A DNA stretch of 64,000 nt from positions 1 to 64,000 of the forward strand of contig NZ_VBUI01000023.1 in the NCBI RefSeq assembly GCF_005780185.1, in the 5' to 3' direction. The position numbers and the translations under genes are program-made. This DNA is from Halomonas urmiana (GTDB lineage: Bacteria; Pseudomonadota; Gammaproteobacteria; Pseudomonadales; Halomonadaceae). The notes beneath the pieces were generated by a model. It was not told the origin of the DNA, ran no database searches, and saw only the letters and a program-made list of their open reading frames with translations. Below are positions 20,399 to 29,734 of the stretch, in pieces (position 1 is the stretch's first letter; every line of letters starts with the position of its first letter).

Positions 20399-20884
20399 AT
20401 GCCCTCCTTCGACATCGTCTCCGAATTCGACAAGCACGAAGCCAGCAACGCCGTGGATCAGGCCAATCGCGAGATCCAGTCTCGCTTCGACTTCAAGGGC
20501 GTCACCGCGAGCTTCGAGCTCAGCGGCGACACCGTGACCCTCGAGGCCGAGGTCGACTTCCAGCTCAAGCAGATGCTCGACGTGCTGCGCAACAAGCTGA
20601 TCGCGCGGGGGATCGACGCCCGCTGCATGGACGTCGAGGAGCCGGTGCTGTCCGGGGTGCGTGCCCGTCAGGAGGTGGCGCTCAAGCAGGGCCTCGACCA
20701 GAAGGAAGCCAAGGACATCGCCAAGCGGATCAAGGAGAGCAAGCTCAAGGTGCAGGCCCAGATCCAGGGCGAGAAGGTGCGTGTCACCGGCAAGAAGCGC
20801 GACGATCTCCAGGCCGTCATGGCGCTGCTGCGCGCGGAGGGCGGCCCCGACCTGCCGCTGCAGTTCGACAACTTTCGTGACTGA
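20399..20884 (+). CDS. yajQ: YajQ-family nucleotide-binding protein
   Basis: A 161-residue protein of two ferredoxin-like halves, with the family opening [25 protein letters not shown] (first 12 residues and onward) and the C-terminal [17 protein letters not shown] block. Family members bind RNA/nucleotides, and some act as c-di-GMP receptors. AGGA precedes the ATG. Probably transcribed with the upstream GNAT gene (48-bp gap). Confidence 0.93.
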   Translation: MPSFDIVSEFDKHEASNAVDQANREIQSRFDFKGVTASFELSGDTVTLEAEVDFQLKQMLDVLRNKLIARGIDARCMDVEEPVLSGVRARQEVALKQGLDQKEAKDIAKRIKESKLKVQAQIQGEKVRVTGKKRDDLQAVMALLRAEGGPDLPLQFDNFRD

Positions 20885-21014
20885 CCCTCGGACGGATCGT
20901 CGCGACGAATCGGGCGATTGATCGGGCGGCATGATCCCGGTCATCCCGATGGCGTCCATAGGCGTTCGCGATTGGCACCGGGCGGCGAAATGCTCTTCAA
21001 TGAGAGGCATGCCG

Positions 21015-21413
21015 ATGAACGGGAGTGAGCGCCAGATGCCGACCCTGCAACGTCTCGCCTTCCTGGGCCTGGCCTGGATCAGCTTCGGGGTGGGCGTGGT
21101 CGGCGCCTTCCTGCCCCTGCTGCCGACCACCTGCTTCATGCTACTGGCGGTCTGGGCGGCCTCCAAGGGCTCGCCGCGCTTCGCCGCCTGGATTCGCGAA
21201 CACCCCCGCTTCGGTCCCGCCATCACCGCCTGGGAAGCCGAGCGGGCGATTCCCCGCCATGCCAAGCGGCTCGCCGCGGCGATGCTCGCCGTGTCGATGC
21301 TGGTGCTGGCCCTCACCGTCAGTATGCTGTGGCTGAAGCTCGCGCTCATCGCGGGGCTGTCGCTGGTCACCGCCTGGGTCCTGTCGCGTCCCGAGCCCAT
21401 CTCGGCACGCTGA
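21015..21413 (+). CDS. DUF454 (YbaN-like) inner-membrane protein
   Basis: About 132 residues with the DUF454 signature GVVGAFLPLLPTTCFMLLA near the N-terminus and further hydrophobic segments at about 90-125. Function unknown; the family is small integral membrane proteins. The start is uncertain among ATGs at 21000, 21009, 21015 and 21036. 21015 has GAGAGG at good spacing. Confidence 0.8.
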   Translation: MNGSERQMPTLQRLAFLGLAWISFGVGVVGAFLPLLPTTCFMLLAVWAASKGSPRFAAWIREHPRFGPAITAWEAERAIPRHAKRLAAAMLAVSMLVLALTVSMLWLKLALIAGLSLVTAWVLSRPEPISAR

Positions 21414-21485
21414 GCGCCCGGCTTTGAGCTTCGGGCACGGCGGGCCGTACAATGGATCGCAATTACCGACAGGAGCCCTTCCTAG

Positions 21486-24119
21486 ATGTCAGAACCGCAG
21501 CCGATCTACCTGAGTGACTACCGTCCGCCCGCCTACCGCGTGACCCGCACCGAGCTGACCTTCGACCTCGATCCCGCCGCCACCCGGGTCAAGGCGCGCC
21601 TGCACGTCGAGCGCCACCCCGAACACGAGGCCGGCGTGCCTCTCGAACTCGACGGCGAGCAGCTCAACCTCAAGGCCATCGCCATCGACGGACAGGCGCT
21701 TGGCGAGGACGAGTACGCGGTCGGCGAGGCGGGGATGGTCGTGCACCGGGTGCCCCAGGCCTTCCTGCTCGACACCGAGGTGGAGGTCGCGCCCGATGCC
21801 AATACGGCGCTGTCGGGGCTCTATCGCTCCAGTGGCATGTACTGTACCCAGTGCGAGGCTGAGGGCTTTCGGCGCATCACCTTCTACCCGGATCGCCCGG
21901 ACGTCATGGCGACCTTCTCCACCACGGTGATCGGCGATGCCGCGACCCTGCCGGTGCTGCTCTCCAACGGCAATCCGGTGGAGCGCGGCACGCTGCCCGG
22001 CGGTCGCCACTTCGTCACCTGGGAGGACCCGCATCCCAAGCCCAGCTACCTGTTCGCGCTGGTGGCCGGCGACCTCGAGAAGGTCGAGGATCGCTTCACC
22101 ACCATGAGCGGACGCGAGGTGACCCTGCAGATCTGGGTCGAGGAGGAGAACCTCGACAAGACCGACCACGCCATGGCCTCGCTGCAGCGCGCCATGGCCT
22201 GGGACGAGCAGGCCTATGGCCGCGAGTACGACCTCGATCTCTTCATGATCGTCGCGGTCAACGACTTCAACATGGGCGCCATGGAGAACAAGGGGCTCAA
22301 CATCTTCAACTCGGCGGCGGTGCTGACCCACCCCCACACCGCCACCGATGCCGCCTTCCAGCGCGTCGAGGGCATCGTCGCCCACGAGTACTTCCACAAC
22401 TGGTCCGGCAACCGCGTCACCTGCCGCGACTGGTTCCAGCTCTCCCTCAAGGAGGGCTTCACGGTCTTCCGCGATCAGTGCTTCTCGGCCGATACCAACT
22501 CGGCACCGGTCAAGCGCATCGAGGACGTCTCCTTCTTCCGCACCGCCCAGTTCGCCGAGGATGCCGGCCCCACCGCCCACCCGGTGCGCCCGGACCACTA
22601 TATCGAGATCGGCAACTTCTACACCCTGACCATCTACGAGAAGGGCGCCGAGATCGTGCGCATGCTTTCGAACCTGGTGGGGGAGGAGGCCTTCCGCCGC
22701 GGCAGCGATCTCTACTTCTCGCGCTTCGACGGCCAGGCGGTGACCATCGAGGACTTCGTCGACTGCATGGCCGAGGCCTCGGGCGAGGACCTCGGCCAGT
22801 TCCTGCGCTGGTACTCCCAGGCGGGCACCCCCGAGATCGACGCTCATGGCGAGTACGACTACGCCAATGCCGAGTACCGGCTGGTGCTGCGCCAGCGCAC
22901 CCCGGCCACCCCCGGCCAGGCCGAGAAGCAGGCCCTGCACATCCCGGTGCGCCTGGGCCTGGTGGGCACCAAGTCCGGCCGCGACCTGCCGCTGACCCTG
23001 GACGGTGAGGCGCTCGGCACCGATGCGGTGATCCATCTGCGTGAGGATGAGCAGGAGTTCCTCTTCACCGAGGTCAGCGAGGCCCCGGTGCCGTCGCTCG
23101 CGCGCGGCTTCTCGGCGCCGGTCAAGCTGAACTTCCCCTATGGCCGCGAGGACCTGGCCTTCCTGCAGGCCCACGACTCCGACGGCTTCAATCGCTGGGA
23201 CGCCGGCCAGCGCCTGGCGCTGCTGGCCCTGGACGACCTGATCGCCGCCCACCGCAACGGGGTCGAGAAGGTGATGGACCCGCGGGTGGTCGAGGCCTTC
23301 CGCGCCGTGCTGGCGGCTCGTATCGACGACAAGGCGGTGCTGGCCCAGATGCTGACGCTGCCCTCGGAGGCCTACATCGCCGAGCAGCAGCCGCTGGTCG
23401 ACGTCGACGCCATCCACGCCGCCCGCACCTTCGTCAAGCAGTCGCTGACGATGGCCCTGCGCGATGACTTCCTGCGGCTCTACGAGGAGAACCGCTCAGA
23501 GGTACCCTACGCACCGGAGCCCGAGCAGATCGCCGCGCGCAGCCTCAAGAATGTGGCGCTCTCGTATCTCATGGCCATCGAGGATGAGGCGGGACTCGAG
23601 TTCGCCCAGGCGCAGTTCGCGGCCGACCACAACATGACCGACGTGCGCCATGCCCTGACGCTGCTGGTGCACGGCTCGCGCGGCGACATCGCCGACCCGG
23701 CGCTGAAGGCCTTCGGCGAGAAGTGGGCCCATGATCCGTTGGTGATGGATCAGTGGTTCAGCCTTCAGGTGACGCGCCCCCAGGCGGACGTGCTGGATCG
23801 CGTGAAGTTCCTGATGGCGCATCCGGCTTTCTCATTGAAGAATCCCAACCGGGTGCGCGCACTGATCGGCGCCTTCGCCAACCAGAACCCGGTCAACTTC
23901 CACCGAGCCGATGGCGCGGGCTACCGGCTGCTGGCCGACACCGTGATCGAGCTCAACCGGCTCAATCCGGAGATCGCCGCGCGGCTGATCACGCCGCTGA
24001 CCCGCTGGGCCCGCTTCGACGAGGCGCGACAGGAACTGATGAAGGCCGAGCTCGAGCGCATCCGCGCCGAGGAGCTCTCGCCCAACGTCTATGAGGTGGT
24101 GGAGAAGGCGCTCGCCTGA
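21486..24119 (+). CDS. pepN: Aminopeptidase N
   Basis: An 877-residue cytoplasmic M1 metallo-aminopeptidase. GAMEN exopeptidase motif at 264-268; zinc site HEYFH at 300-304 with the third ligand E323 (LKEGFTVF). The four-domain E. coli PepN length is conserved. A strong hairpin follows the stop. Confidence 0.96.
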   Translation: MSEPQPIYLSDYRPPAYRVTRTELTFDLDPAATRVKARLHVERHPEHEAGVPLELDGEQLNLKAIAIDGQALGEDEYAVGEAGMVVHRVPQAFLLDTEVEVAPDANTALSGLYRSSGMYCTQCEAEGFRRITFYPDRPDVMATFSTTVIGDAATLPVLLSNGNPVERGTLPGGRHFVTWEDPHPKPSYLFALVAGDLEKVEDRFTTMSGREVTLQIWVEEENLDKTDHAMASLQRAMAWDEQAYGREYDLDLFMIVAVNDFNMGAMENKGLNIFNSAAVLTHPHTATDAAFQRVEGIVAHEYFHNWSGNRVTCRDWFQLSLKEGFTVFRDQCFSADTNSAPVKRIEDVSFFRTAQFAEDAGPTAHPVRPDHYIEIGNFYTLTIYEKGAEIVRMLSNLVGEEAFRRGSDLYFSRFDGQAVTIEDFVDCMAEASGEDLGQFLRWYSQAGTPEIDAHGEYDYANAEYRLVLRQRTPATPGQAEKQALHIPVRLGLVGTKSGRDLPLTLDGEALGTDAVIHLREDEQEFLFTEVSEAPVPSLARGFSAPVKLNFPYGREDLAFLQAHDSDGFNRWDAGQRLALLALDDLIAAHRNGVEKVMDPRVVEAFRAVLAARIDDKAVLAQMLTLPSEAYIAEQQPLVDVDAIHAARTFVKQSLTMALRDDFLRLYEENRSEVPYAPEPEQIAARSLKNVALSYLMAIEDEAGLEFAQAQFAADHNMTDVRHALTLLVHGSRGDIADPALKAFGEKWAHDPLVMDQWFSLQVTRPQADVLDRVKFLMAHPAFSLKNPNRVRALIGAFANQNPVNFHRADGAGYRLLADTVIELNRLNPEIAARLITPLTRWARFDEARQELMKAELERIRAEELSPNVYEVVEKALA

Positions 24120-24194
24120 GGGCCGCTTCCTGCCTGGACCTGACGGCCAGAAGACCACGGTCCGGAACCCCTCGACCGGAAACGACAGGTCGGA

Positions 24195-24230
24195 AACGAC
24201 GGCGCCGCCCGAGAGGGCGGCGCCGTCGTT
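24195..24230. terminator. Bidirectional hairpin between pepN and a small membrane gene
   Basis: A 16-bp perfect GC-rich stem (AACGACGGCGCCGCCC and its complement) with a 4-nt loop. It lies between the convergent pepN and the minus-strand gene ending at 24251. The A-rich and T-rich ends are short. Confidence 0.75.
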
Positions 24231-24250
24231 GGTGGGGGAGGACGAGGGCG

Positions 24251-24538
24251 TCAGTGGATCAGCCAGCTCAGCACCGTCGCCCCCAGCAGCCACCAGACGA
24301 GCATAATGATGAAGGCGCCGCGCAGCAGGGCGGCCACCCCCTTCCACAAGAGCCACAGGCCGAACGCCAGTACCAGCAGGCTGATCAGGGTGATCGGGAT
24401 GCCCAGCGAGTTGGACAGCCCCTGCATGAAGCTGCCGGCCGCCTCGTCGAGGCCGGAAAAGAATCCGGTCAGGCTCGCGACGATGAAGCGGATGAACTCG
24501 CCGAAGGCGCTGCCGATGAAGCTGAAGACGTCGTCCAT
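24251..24538 (-). CDS. Small hydrophobic membrane protein of unknown function
   Basis: A 95-residue protein starting MDDVFSFIGSAFGEF. An amphipathic N-terminal half (1-45) is followed by two hydrophobic segments at about 47-66 and 68-93, the second Trp-rich (IIMLVWWLLGATVLSWLIH). No family recognised. An alternative TTG start at 24616 adds 26 arginine/proline-rich residues and is less likely. The convergent terminator and the retained open frame support a real gene. Confidence 0.65.
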   Translation of the reverse strand: MDDVFSFIGSAFGEFIRFIVASLTGFFSGLDEAAGSFMQGLSNSLGIPITLISLLVLAFGLWLLWKGVAALLRGAFIIMLVWWLLGATVLSWLIH

Positions 24539-24647
24539 GGGGATGCGATCCGGTGTGGGGGCCACGGCGTGCCGGCCGGGCCCTGACATCAAGCGATGGA
24601 GGAAGTATCGCGACAAGCGGCCCGCCCTGACAAGCCGGGCGCGTCAT

Positions 24648-26246
24648 TCATCCCAGCTGGCTCGCCCGGGAGACCACGCCGGACTCCTCGGCGGCACTGT
24701 CGGCCAGCGCTCGGCCGGCCTCGTCGTAGACGTGGAAGACGGCATTGGCCCCCAGCTCGCGGATCGGCTCGATCTCCTCGGGATATTCGACCACGGCGGT
24801 GATCCGCCCCGGAAACTCGCGAGAGCGCAGCTGCTTGAGGGCGAAGAGGTTGCCCGCATGGTGCGGCATCGCCAGCACCACCATCTGTACGTCGCGAGAC
24901 ATCAACAGCTTGTCCCAGAAGTCGGAGTCCACGGCATCGCCCTCGAGGATATTGAAGCCGCGGCTGCTCAAGGTCTTGACGCTCTGGGGGTTGCTGTCGA
25001 TGCCTAGCACGCGCAGGCCGTACTCCTTCTGCAGGCGGCGATAGACGCTGCGGCCGATGCGCCCCATGCCGAGCACCACCGCCTCGGCGTCACCGACCTC
25101 GATGGGACGGTCGCTGGGCGAGAGCTCGCCGACGCTGATCCGGGGCAGCCGCGGTTCCAGCCAGCGGTAGACGCGCTCGCTCAAGCCGTTGAGGACGGCC
25201 GACAGCCCGAAGCTGAGCGCCACGGCCAGGGAGATCACCACCAGCCAGTCCCCCGAGAGCCAGCCGCTGGAGACCGCGATGGCGCCGACGATCAGGCCGA
25301 ACTCCGAATAGTTGGTCAGGCTGAGGGTGGCCAGCACCGAGGTGCGATGGCGCATCTTGAAGCGCATGAAGACCGCTTGATAGATCACGCTCTTCAGCGG
25401 CAGGATCAGCACCAGCAGCAGGGCGGCGCCGAGCATCTCGACACTCGGCATGGCCGTCAGCCCAATGCTCAGGAAGAAGCCCACCAGCAACAGCTCCTTG
25501 AGGCTGAATAGCGAGCGCGCCAGGGTCTGGGCGGCGGGGTGGGGGGACAGCAGCAGGCCGATGATCAGCGCGCCGAGATCGCCCTTCACGCCGACGGCGT
25601 CGAACAACGCGTAGCCCAGTACCAGCGCCAGCAGCATGCCGAACAGCATCTGCATCTCGCCGTGGCCCAGCCGGTCCAGCAGGGCGCGCAGGGCGGGAGC
25701 CAGGGGGATCAGCAGCACCAGTCCCAGGGCCCAGGGGCTCGGCAGCTCGCCGGTGGAGGCGGTGATGAAGAGCACCGCGAAGATGTCCTGCATGATCAAC
25801 ACGCCGATGGCCAGACGGCCGTAGGCGGTCTGAGTCTCGCTGCGCTTCTCCAACACCTTGACCACGAAGACAGTGCTCGAGAAGGAGAGCGCGAAGCCGA
25901 GCAGGGCCAGGGTGGACCAGCCGGTGTCGGCCAGCAGCGAGAGGCCCAGCCACTTGATCAGGGCGAGCAGCATCACCATCACGAGGGTCGAGGCCAGCAT
26001 GTGCAGCGTGGCGCCGCCCCAGACGTCGCGGCGCAGCAGGGTGCGCACGTCCAGCTTCAGGCCGATGCTGAACAGCAGCAGCACGACCCCGATGTTGGCC
26101 AGGGTCTCGAGCAGCGGGGTCTTGTCGAAGCCCAGCGCGTTGAGCACGAAGCCGCCGGCGAGAAAGCCCACCATGGGCGGCAGTCGCAGCAGCATCGCGG
26201 ACATGCCGCCGAGGAAGGCCGTGAGAAGAAAGGCCGGTTCGATCAT
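24648..26246 (-). CDS. CPA2-family cation:proton antiporter with TrkA-N domain (KefB/YbaL-like)
   Basis: A 532-residue membrane transporter. About 12 transmembrane segments (residues 1-390) start with a typical MIEPAFLLTAFLGG helix and include LANIGVVLLLFSIGLKLD. A cytosolic Rossmann TrkA-N domain (about 400-520) has VLGMGRIGRSVYRRLQ and the acidic IDSNPQ. It probably exchanges K+ or Na+ for H+, plausible in a halophile; ion and gating are not determined. The start at 26246 was chosen over 26600, which adds 118 non-homologous residues. Confidence 0.88.
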   Translation of the reverse strand: MIEPAFLLTAFLGGMSAMLLRLPPMVGFLAGGFVLNALGFDKTPLLETLANIGVVLLLFSIGLKLDVRTLLRRDVWGGATLHMLASTLVMVMLLALIKWLGLSLLADTGWSTLALLGFALSFSSTVFVVKVLEKRSETQTAYGRLAIGVLIMQDIFAVLFITASTGELPSPWALGLVLLIPLAPALRALLDRLGHGEMQMLFGMLLALVLGYALFDAVGVKGDLGALIIGLLLSPHPAAQTLARSLFSLKELLLVGFFLSIGLTAMPSVEMLGAALLLVLILPLKSVIYQAVFMRFKMRHRTSVLATLSLTNYSEFGLIVGAIAVSSGWLSGDWLVVISLAVALSFGLSAVLNGLSERVYRWLEPRLPRISVGELSPSDRPIEVGDAEAVVLGMGRIGRSVYRRLQKEYGLRVLGIDSNPQSVKTLSSRGFNILEGDAVDSDFWDKLLMSRDVQMVVLAMPHHAGNLFALKQLRSREFPGRITAVVEYPEEIEPIRELGANAVFHVYDEAGRALADSAAEESGVVSRASQLG

Positions 26247-26450
26247 GCACACTCCCTGTTCTGCAATCTTCGGCAAGACGGATAGTGTAGGGAAGTCGTA
26301 AGGTGAATGGCATTCATGATTTGGGGTATGCCCATCGGCGATGACGCGGTCGTGACAGGTCGGCGGCGCGACGAGCCAGAACGCGAATAGAATAGGGAGC
26401 GAAAGGACAGGGTGAGTCGGGAAAGGGTGAACCGGGCAAGAGGAGGGCGC

Positions 26451-27353
26451 ATGGCCAGACTGATTCTCAATGGCAAGTCGGCGCAGCTGCCGGAGGTGCG
26501 TGAGGCGGTCTTTAGCCGGCGGGCAGCAGGCGATGCCCTCGAGGTACGCGCCACCTGGGAGGCTGGCGACGCCGAGCGCATGGCGGAGCAGGCCGCACAC
26601 GACGGCGTCGATCGAGTGATCGCCGGCGGCGGCGACGGCACGCTCAACGAGGTGGTCAACGGCCTGATGCGCGTGCCCCGTGAACGTCGCCCGGTGCTCG
26701 GCATCCTGCCCCTGGGCAGTGCCAACGATTTCGTCACCTCACTGGACCTGCCGCTGGCCTGCGAACCGGCCCTCGAGGCGGCCCTGAGCCTGCCGGCGCA
26801 CCGCGTCGACGTGCCCCGCCTGGACGACTGGCACTTCCTGAACATGGCCACCGCCGGCTTCGGGGCCGAGATCACCTGGTCCACGCCCAAGGGCTTGAAG
26901 CGTCTCCTCGGCGGCGGGGCCTACTCGCTGATCGGGGCCGTCAAGGCCTGGCGCATCAACCACTATGCCGGGCGGATTCGCTGGCAGGATGGCGAACGCC
27001 GGGTCGAGGTCTGCCTGCTGGCCGTCGGCAACGGCCGCCAGTCGGGCGGGGGGCATGTGCTGACCCCGCAGGCGACGCTGGACGATGGGCGCCTCGACGT
27101 GCTGATCCTGCACGACATCGGCTCCGTGACCCAGCTGCGCGCCATGCGTCACGAGCTCGAGACGCGCCCCGCCCGCGGCACCCACGTCGATACCCTACGG
27201 GTCGACTGGCTCGCCTTCGAGGCCGACGAGGAGGTACCGCTCACCCTGGATGGCGAGCCCGCCCGGCGGCAGGGCTTCACGGTAACGATCGATCCCGCGG
27301 CACTGTGGCTGGCGGTGTCGCCGACGTGCCCGCTGCTCTCTCGGCCGGCATGA
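26451..27353 (+). CDS. yegS: Lipid kinase, YegS-like (diacylglycerol kinase family)
   Basis: A 300-residue protein of the DAGK catalytic family with the nucleotide-binding loop GGGDGTLNEVVNGL (residues about 63-76), the LPLGSANDF segment and TLDGEP near the C-terminus. E. coli YegS phosphorylates phosphatidylglycerol in vitro. The ATG at 26451 is preceded by AGGAGGG at ideal spacing. Confidence 0.9.
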   Translation: MARLILNGKSAQLPEVREAVFSRRAAGDALEVRATWEAGDAERMAEQAAHDGVDRVIAGGGDGTLNEVVNGLMRVPRERRPVLGILPLGSANDFVTSLDLPLACEPALEAALSLPAHRVDVPRLDDWHFLNMATAGFGAEITWSTPKGLKRLLGGGAYSLIGAVKAWRINHYAGRIRWQDGERRVEVCLLAVGNGRQSGGGHVLTPQATLDDGRLDVLILHDIGSVTQLRAMRHELETRPARGTHVDTLRVDWLAFEADEEVPLTLDGEPARRQGFTVTIDPAALWLAVSPTCPLLSRPA

Positions 27354-27435
27354 GGCTACTATGAACGCTCGAACATGAGAGACGTGGCAACCGCCCTCGG
27401 GCGGACCGATTCCGGTGACAAGGGAAGACGACATC

Positions 27436-27705
27436 ATGAGCCTCTCGCTGATCATCCCCGTAGTCTTGCTGGGCACCCTGCTGGTCTATGGGGTGGCCAT
27501 CCATAATCGCCTGGTGGCCCTGAAGAACCGCTACCAGAACGCCTTCGCCCAGATCGCGGTGCAGCTCAAGCGCCGTCACGACCTGATTCCCAACCTGGTC
27601 GAGACCGCGAAGGCCTACATGCGCCATGAGCGGGAAACCCTGCAGGCGGTGACCGAGGCGCGCAAGGCCGCCGAGGTGGGGCTCCAGCACGCCGCGGCCC
27701 GGCCC
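27436..27705 (+). pseudogene. lemA: 5' fragment of lemA
   Basis: About 90 residues match the LemA N-terminus: one transmembrane segment (5-23), then the cytoplasmic helix region with RYQNAFAQIAVQLKRRHDLIPNLVETAKAY and VTEARKAAEVGLQ. LemA proteins are normally about 180-200 residues. Here similarity stops after HAAARPG near 27705 and the frame runs on into unrelated sequence to a stop at 27786. The following sequence resumes as the 3' end of another gene in a different frame, so this is a deletion scar rather than a short functional LemA. Confidence 0.8.
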
Positions 27706-27944
27706 GGGCCACGGATCTCGATTGGGCCATGGCTCGACTGGTGCGCCTGGTCCCGTCCGAGCGGGCCCCGCTGCTGGCGGCCATGAGCTGCTGCGTGGCC
27801 CACGATGGCCGGATCGAGCCCGAGGAGGCGGAGCTGCTGAGCGCGGTGGCCTGGACCCTGGGGTGCCCGCTGCCGAGTCCGTCGCGCCCACCCGGTGAGA
27901 GGGGAGGCGAGTCGGCTGGCGAGTCGGCCGATGAGACGGCATGA
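27706..27944 (+). pseudogene. 3' fragment of a LemA-associated M48 metallopeptidase (probable)
   Basis: Reading in the frame of 27729, TDLDWAMARLVRLVPSERAP continues into LLAAMSCCVAHDGRIEPEEAELL and ends at a stop at 27944. A C-terminal helical 'DGRI-xx-xEAELLRAV' segment of this type is found at the end of M48 peptidases encoded next to lemA in Pseudomonas-like genomes. The peptidase's HExxH catalytic part is absent. The join to the lemA fragment implies loss of the rest of lemA and most of the peptidase gene. Confidence 0.65.
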
Positions 27945-27987
27945 TGAGGGATCGCTTGCCCATCTTTGATCAGCGGAGGACGTCGCG

Positions 27988-28416
27988 ATGCTCACCCCCT
28001 TCCACCTGGCCGTTCAGGTCCGTGACCTCGACGAGGCCCGGCGTTTCTACGGCGACCTGCTGGGCTGTCCGGAGGGTCGCTCCAGTGATACCTGGATCGA
28101 CTTCAACCTCTATGGCCACCAGTTCGTCTGCCACCTGAACCCGGCGCTGGGCGAGCGGGGCCTCGACGATCACCGCAATCCGGTCGATGGCCACGGCGTA
28201 CCGGTCCCGCATTTCGGCGTGGTGCTGGAGATGGCCGACTGGGAGGCCCTGGTCGATCGACTCACCGCGGCGGGCGTGCGGTTCGAGATCGAGCCCTACC
28301 TGCGCTTTCGCGGCGAGCCGGGCGAGCAGGCCACCATGTTCTTCCGTGATCCCAGCGGCAATGCCATCGAGTTCAAGGCCTTCCGCGACATCGCCGGCCA
28401 GCTGTTCGCCACCTGA
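27988..28416 (+). CDS. VOC-family protein (glyoxalase/bleomycin-resistance fold)
   Basis: A 142-residue protein with two beta-alpha-beta-beta-beta units. The first metal-ligand candidate is [10 protein letters not shown] (H6) and the last is the [14 protein letters not shown] segment with E129-type ligand. Such small VOC enzymes are metal-dependent lyases, dioxygenases or resistance proteins; no substrate can be assigned. It is downstream of the lemA scar and has GGAGGACG before its ATG. Confidence 0.82.
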   Translation: MLTPFHLAVQVRDLDEARRFYGDLLGCPEGRSSDTWIDFNLYGHQFVCHLNPALGERGLDDHRNPVDGHGVPVPHFGVVLEMADWEALVDRLTAAGVRFEIEPYLRFRGEPGEQATMFFRDPSGNAIEFKAFRDIAGQLFAT

Positions 28417-28486
28417 GGCATCACGCCGCCTTGCGAGAGCAGGGGCGCTCTGGTGCAATGTCGTCCCTTTCGTCAGGAGCAAGAAA

Positions 28487-29221
28487 ATGGCAATGAAACC
28501 CCGGATGCCGCTGGTCGCAGCCATGGCGCTGGCCGTGGGACTCGCCGGTTGCGGCAACGGCGACGACGAGCCTGCTCCAGCCGAGGTCGAGGAAACACAG
28601 GAAGAAGCTGCTCAGCCGGTCTCCGAGGCGGATGAGGAGCCGTCGGCCGACGAGGCCGAGTCGCCCGTGGAGTCGGAGCCTGCCGCCGCACCGGATGAGG
28701 CGGATGGCAATCTCGAGGCTGAGGGCGAAGTGGACCTCGAGGCGGAGGGGGAGGTGGACGCCGAGGCCGAGACCCTTGGAGAGTCACCGGCCGATACCCT
28801 GGACGAGGACGCGGCCCTGCCCGGGGAGACGACCCGCTCCGATGTCGATGCCATCATCGAGGAGACCGAGCGGCGCTTCGAGGAAGCCAGCCGTCGCATC
28901 GACGAGCAGTTCGAGAGCGCCGAGGAGGGGACGCCCGACTTGGAGCCCATGGAAGAGTCGGCCGAGTTCGAACCCATGGAGTCGCCCGAGTTAGAGTCAG
29001 ATACCGGCCTCGACGAGGCGCCGGGCGGCGACCTTGACGAGCGTGAGGCGTTGCCCGGGGAGAGCACCAGCTCGGATATCGACGCGATACTCGAGGAAAC
29101 CGAGAGGCGCTTCGAGGAGGCGAGTCGCCAGATCGAGGAGCAGTTCCAGGAGGCCGAACGTCAGGCGCCGGACACCTCTTCCGAGCTCGATATCGAGTCC
29201 GGTCCTGTCGAGGAAGATTGA
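28487..29221 (+). CDS. Acidic lipoprotein with a duplicated coiled-coil segment
   Basis: A 244-residue predicted lipoprotein: signal peptide with lipobox LAGC, C22 being the lipid-modified residue. The mature part is extremely rich in Glu and Asp. Residues 105-147 and 183-225 are near-copies, each with ALPGE, a D-[VI]-DAI-[IL]-EETERRFEEASR helix and a following EQF motif. Shorter LEAEGEVD repeats lie at about 76-95. No known domain recognised. The predicted helices suggest a coiled coil at the cell envelope. A strong terminator follows. ATG at 28487 has AGGAG upstream. Confidence 0.8.
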   Translation: MAMKPRMPLVAAMALAVGLAGCGNGDDEPAPAEVEETQEEAAQPVSEADEEPSADEAESPVESEPAAAPDEADGNLEAEGEVDLEAEGEVDAEAETLGESPADTLDEDAALPGETTRSDVDAIIEETERRFEEASRRIDEQFESAEEGTPDLEPMEESAEFEPMESPELESDTGLDEAPGGDLDEREALPGESTSSDIDAILEETERRFEEASRQIEEQFQEAERQAPDTSSELDIESGPVEED

Positions 29222-29253
29222 ACCACGCTTGCCTGAAGGTCACCGCCAACGAA

Positions 29254-29280
29254 AAAGGCCCACCAGATAGGTGGGCCTTT
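29254..29280. terminator. Bidirectional intrinsic terminator
   Basis: An 11-bp perfect stem AAAGGCCCACC/GGTGGGCCTTT with a 5-nt loop, flanked by A-rich sequence on one side and TTTCTCT on the other. It separates the acidic lipoprotein gene from the convergent cold-shock gene. Confidence 0.85.
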
Positions 29281-29334
29281 CTCTATGACGCTCGGACGGC
29301 GCTGCCGGCCGGTCGTCTCCGGGTCAACCGAGGA

Positions 29335-29541
29335 TCAGTCGGCGGCGCGGATGTTGGAGGCCTGAAGGCCTTTCTTGCCCTGGGTCACTTCGAAGGTGAC
29401 TTTCTGGCCGTCCTGCAGGGACTTGAAGCCTTCAGCCTGAATTTCGGAGAAGTGAGCGAACAGGTCATCACCGCCGTCGTCCGGAGAGATGAAGCCGTAG
29501 CCCTTGGTGTCGTTGAACCACTTGACAGTGCCAGTTGCCAT
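29335..29541 (-). CDS. Cold-shock domain protein (CspA family)
   Basis: A 68-residue single cold-shock domain that binds single-stranded RNA/DNA. RNP1 KGYGFI at 13-18 and an RNP2 variant DLFAHF at 26-31 (usually VFVHF). Length and sequence are typical of CspA/CspD-type proteins; which paralogue cannot be decided. A promoter-like pair lies about 160 bp upstream, implying a long leader as in cold-regulated csp mRNAs. Confidence 0.93.
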   Translation of the reverse strand: MATGTVKWFNDTKGYGFISPDDGGDDLFAHFSEIQAEGFKSLQDGQKVTFEVTQGKKGLQASNIRAAD

Positions 29542-29705
29542 TGTCGATTTCCTTAACTAACTAAATAATGGTGCTGGGCCAGGGAGGGTCGACCTCGCCA
29601 TGGACCCGTAATACGTGGGCAGGACAAGAAGCAAGTGCGCACCGGGTATATCGAAGGAATCGAAGTACTACTGACGACTTTTCTGCTTGCTGACCAACGC
29701 AACGG

Positions 29706-29734
29706 ATAGTGCTACAGCGCCAGGGTTGCGTCAA
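29706..29734 (-). promoter_or_regulatory. Possible promoter of the cold-shock gene with long 5' leader
   Basis: On the minus strand TTGACG (29734-29729) and CACTAT (29711-29706) are 17 bp apart. The -35 is strong and the -10 weak. Initiation near 29699 would give a leader of about 157 nt. The rest of the 302-bp gap to the plus-strand TM2 gene (29542-29843) shows no other gene. Confidence 0.45.

Noticed and set aside
21489-23417. 642-codon minus-strand open frame inside pepN
   Set aside because: Antisense to conserved PepN catalytic sequence; no ribosome site or recognised domain.
27415-27786. 123-codon frame as an intact short LemA
   Set aside because: Similarity ends near codon 90 and the rest is frame-shifted sequence of another gene; LemA normally continues for another 90-100 residues.
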